Assembly (NCBI GenBank): GCA_003344405.1
Contig: NOWV01000288.1
Coordinates: 1 to 64,000, forward strand
Origin: Trichoplax sp. H2
Lineage: Eukaryota > Placozoa > Uniplacotomia > Trichoplacea
Direction of reading: 5' to 3'
DNA: 64,000 nt
Of this stretch, positions 61,910-64,000 are shown one piece after another. The notes under the pieces were generated by a model. It was not told where the DNA came from and did no database searches. It worked only from the letters and a program-made list of their open reading frames with translations. Both the position numbers and the translations under genes were made by a program. Every line of letters starts with the position of its first letter. Position 1 is the stretch's first letter.

Positions 61910-62760
61910 TGTCACAAAACAGCTTTGCAACAAGATAACGTAATGTACGATCAATAAGTCAATTCCTAGAACCACGTATCAAGGAATGATATCTGCACTA
62001 TCACAAACACTTTTGCTCTACTAGCAGACTACAGAAAGACTTAGACGCCTCGTATTTTACGTTAAAAAACTAAGTTTGAGAATCCACTTTATTACACGAT
62101 ATACTGCATTTATATACTATCCCTCAACAGTTCATAAGTCATAGTTAGTACGATTAACTTTGGAATTATTTACTGAATTAGATATTAATTATAGCTACTG
62201 TTCCCTTAATGCAGACAACAATATTTACGAACATAGACATCTGGTGACTAATACAGAATAGTCAGATTACGATATGTCCTATCGCGGAACATTTCCACGA
62301 TAATTTACAATCTACCGTAAGTAAATTACAATCACAATGATTCGAACTGCAAGTAGATGATTTGCATTCCCTATTATAACTATTAATTTCAGTATGTGTA
62401 TATGTGTCTCTGTCATTGTCACAAACCAGCTTCGTGACAAGGATAACGTAAAACAAATCTCTAAATTACTATAGTCTCCGGGATTCATTATCCCTACTTA
62501 CAAGAATTTAGACGCCTTTGATTCTACGTTAAAACAACTATACAATTGAGAACTGCTTTATTCAACTATCTGACGGGCTTATATATACACTTCTACAGCA
62601 GCTAACATTCATGAGTCATCTTATAAAAATACTTAGATGAGAACATCTACCAACTAATTTTTCACAGTCGGACTACAATATGTCCATTCACAGAATCATT
62701 TCAGTACACATTACAGCACAGCAATAAATTTACTGTAATACATTTATAATTAGAGTAATT
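61910..62760. repeat. Diverged tandem duplication, unit about 450-490 bases
   Basis: TATTGTCACAAAACAGCTT...GATAACGTAA...TTAGACGCCT...TTCATAAGTCAT at 61910-62150 recurs as CATTGTCACAAACCAGCTT...GATAACGTAA...TTAGACGCCT...TTCATGAGTCAT at 62415-62620. The following block with GATATGTCC near 62275 recurs with AATATGTCC near 62680. No shared coding frame is visible. Confidence 0.7.
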
Positions 62761-63860
62761 CCTATTGTAAGTAACTAGTTGTAATATAATATCACTATAT
62801 TATATTAACCTAATTTAGATAGCTATTTCTTCACGGTAGTTCGTACCGTGACAGTCATAAAAAGTCAATGCTATATTAAAGTACAGTATATCCAAATTAG
62901 AAGCTAACTAAATAAAGATAGGCTAACAAAATTATCCTAACATAGATATTTCTACTCTAATACAGTATATAACACCGTCACACCTATACTAATAATCTAT
63001 ACTAATAGTTACTGTAGTTTGTAACCATTAATAGTGTAGTGACATTGTTTAGTTTTCGGGCAAGTTTAGATTTTTTGTCCTATATCTATTACTGGTACAA
63101 TATATTGTAAGAAAAATTAGTTTTTAACTCATAATCATTTTGTAACTGATTGTTGTATAAGCTGTGAATTTTTTCCATAATAATTTTGATGATATGATTA
63201 TAATTATAGCTAGATATTCTTTATAGTAAACTGAACCTAACTTATATGATAAAGTGAAGTTTACGTACAAGAAACCTTAATTCTGTTTATTATTTCGAAA
63301 ACACTTTGTCACAAATATAACTTGTACCATATCGTAATTCCTTAATTTAAATAATAAGTTAAGAGTGACTGTAGACTTTCGTCATTTTATATTTAATACG
63401 ACTAGTTTATGACCAATTAAGACGTAGCTTATCTGGCTCTTACTCAAACTAAACAAAGTAGAAGAAAGAAAAACATTCATTAACTTTAGATTTTTCCTTG
63501 GGGCTAGTAATTAATGATGTTTACTAAACTGTAGCACGAATGAATGAAGCTCGCAATCCTATAAAACTATTGTTAAGGTGTGACCTTTCAGCTCAAAAGA
63601 TAATTTTGATGCAAATCAATGTATAAATCATTAACAATAAAATTTGTGTAATGAAATGAAATGTGTAGAGATCAAGCTACGAAACTTTAACAAACTTTGA
63701 TTCTACTTTCGTTGCACTCCGGTCGACTTAACGCTAATACTTTGACACCAAATAAAATTTGGGGAAATAACCGAACAACAATTTATTTCAAAACAAAAAT
63801 GGAGAGAAGTATAAACCGAACAACCTTACAAATACTTAGCTTTAAGTATTATTAAAATAA

Positions 63861-64000
63861 ATGACAGACTTAAAAACTGTCAACGACCAAACAACCTTTC
63901 AAAAAGAAGAACGTTTTAACTTACGACAATTCGACCCCGAAGGCCTTTTAAATTCAACAAGTTCTTCAAATAAAATCTTCTTCTACTCTCTCTCTAAATT
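63861..64000 (+). CDS. Partial open frame running off the window
   Basis: ATG at 63861 begins MTDLKTVNDQTTFQKEERF and stays open to the last base (46 codons). The composition differs from the surrounding sequence: many C-ending codons and a charged, Gln-rich start. A repeated AACCGAACAAC motif (63771 and 63815) precedes it. It could be the first exon of a gene or the beginning of a retroelement gag-like protein. The window ends before this can be decided. Confidence 0.3.
   Translation, partial: MTDLKTVNDQTTFQKEERFNLRQFDPEGLLNSTSSSNKIFFYSLSK

Overview
The window looks like nuclear DNA of an early-branching animal, most likely a placozoan of the Trichoplax/Hoilungia type. It is AT-rich. Its genes have short exons with GT-AG introns, and it holds local tandem families of CD20/MS4A-like four-pass membrane proteins, phospholipid scramblases and mostly intronless rhodopsin-class GPCRs. 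No rRNA, tRNA or CRISPR array was recognised. The organism call is inference from gene content and base composition, not from a search.

Layout. (1) 1.0-21.9 kb: five tandem minus-strand genes of one MS4A-like family, each with five exons in the same phase pattern (0,0,0,1). Four look intact (1035-4646, 8315-10129, 16226-18021, 19715-21898). The one at 12889-14485 is a decayed duplicate of its neighbour. (2) 22-30 kb: repeats and decayed DNA around a pogo/CENP-B-like transposase reading frame (26425-27705) that has lost one catalytic Asp. (3) 30.6-38.2 kb: two minus-strand scramblase genes. The 5' one (35861-38219) is canonical with seven exons. The other (about 30647-33160) keeps the exon frame but has lost the calcium-loop and part of the Cys clusters. 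(4) 40-55 kb: a minus-strand cluster of related GPCRs, three full-length reading frames and two pseudogenes. The last receptor lost its start codon to an LTR-like insertion. (5) 59.3-60.1 kb, plus strand: a four-exon gene for a small secreted precursor with a strongly acidic pro-region and two repeated Arg6 exon modules. I regard this as the most interesting object here. (6) 60-64 kb: no clear gene, a diverged tandem repeat, and an open frame running off the end.

Assembly. Four 20-N gaps (11177, 11857, 54863, 55220) lie in two places where flanking sequence is repeated. At the second, the three pieces fit one picture: an inserted allele, the empty allele, then the far end of the inserted allele, chained one after another. 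Gene copy and coordinates there should be read with that in mind.

Functional reading. Most genes encode membrane or secreted proteins. The MS4A-like tails carry Leu/Pro-Pro-x-Tyr motifs of the kind bound by WW domains. The GPCRs share a TM6-entry signature (Ala-Thr-Lys-Met-Met). The secreted precursor is organised either as an amidated-peptide prohormone or as a charge-neutralised antimicrobial peptide.
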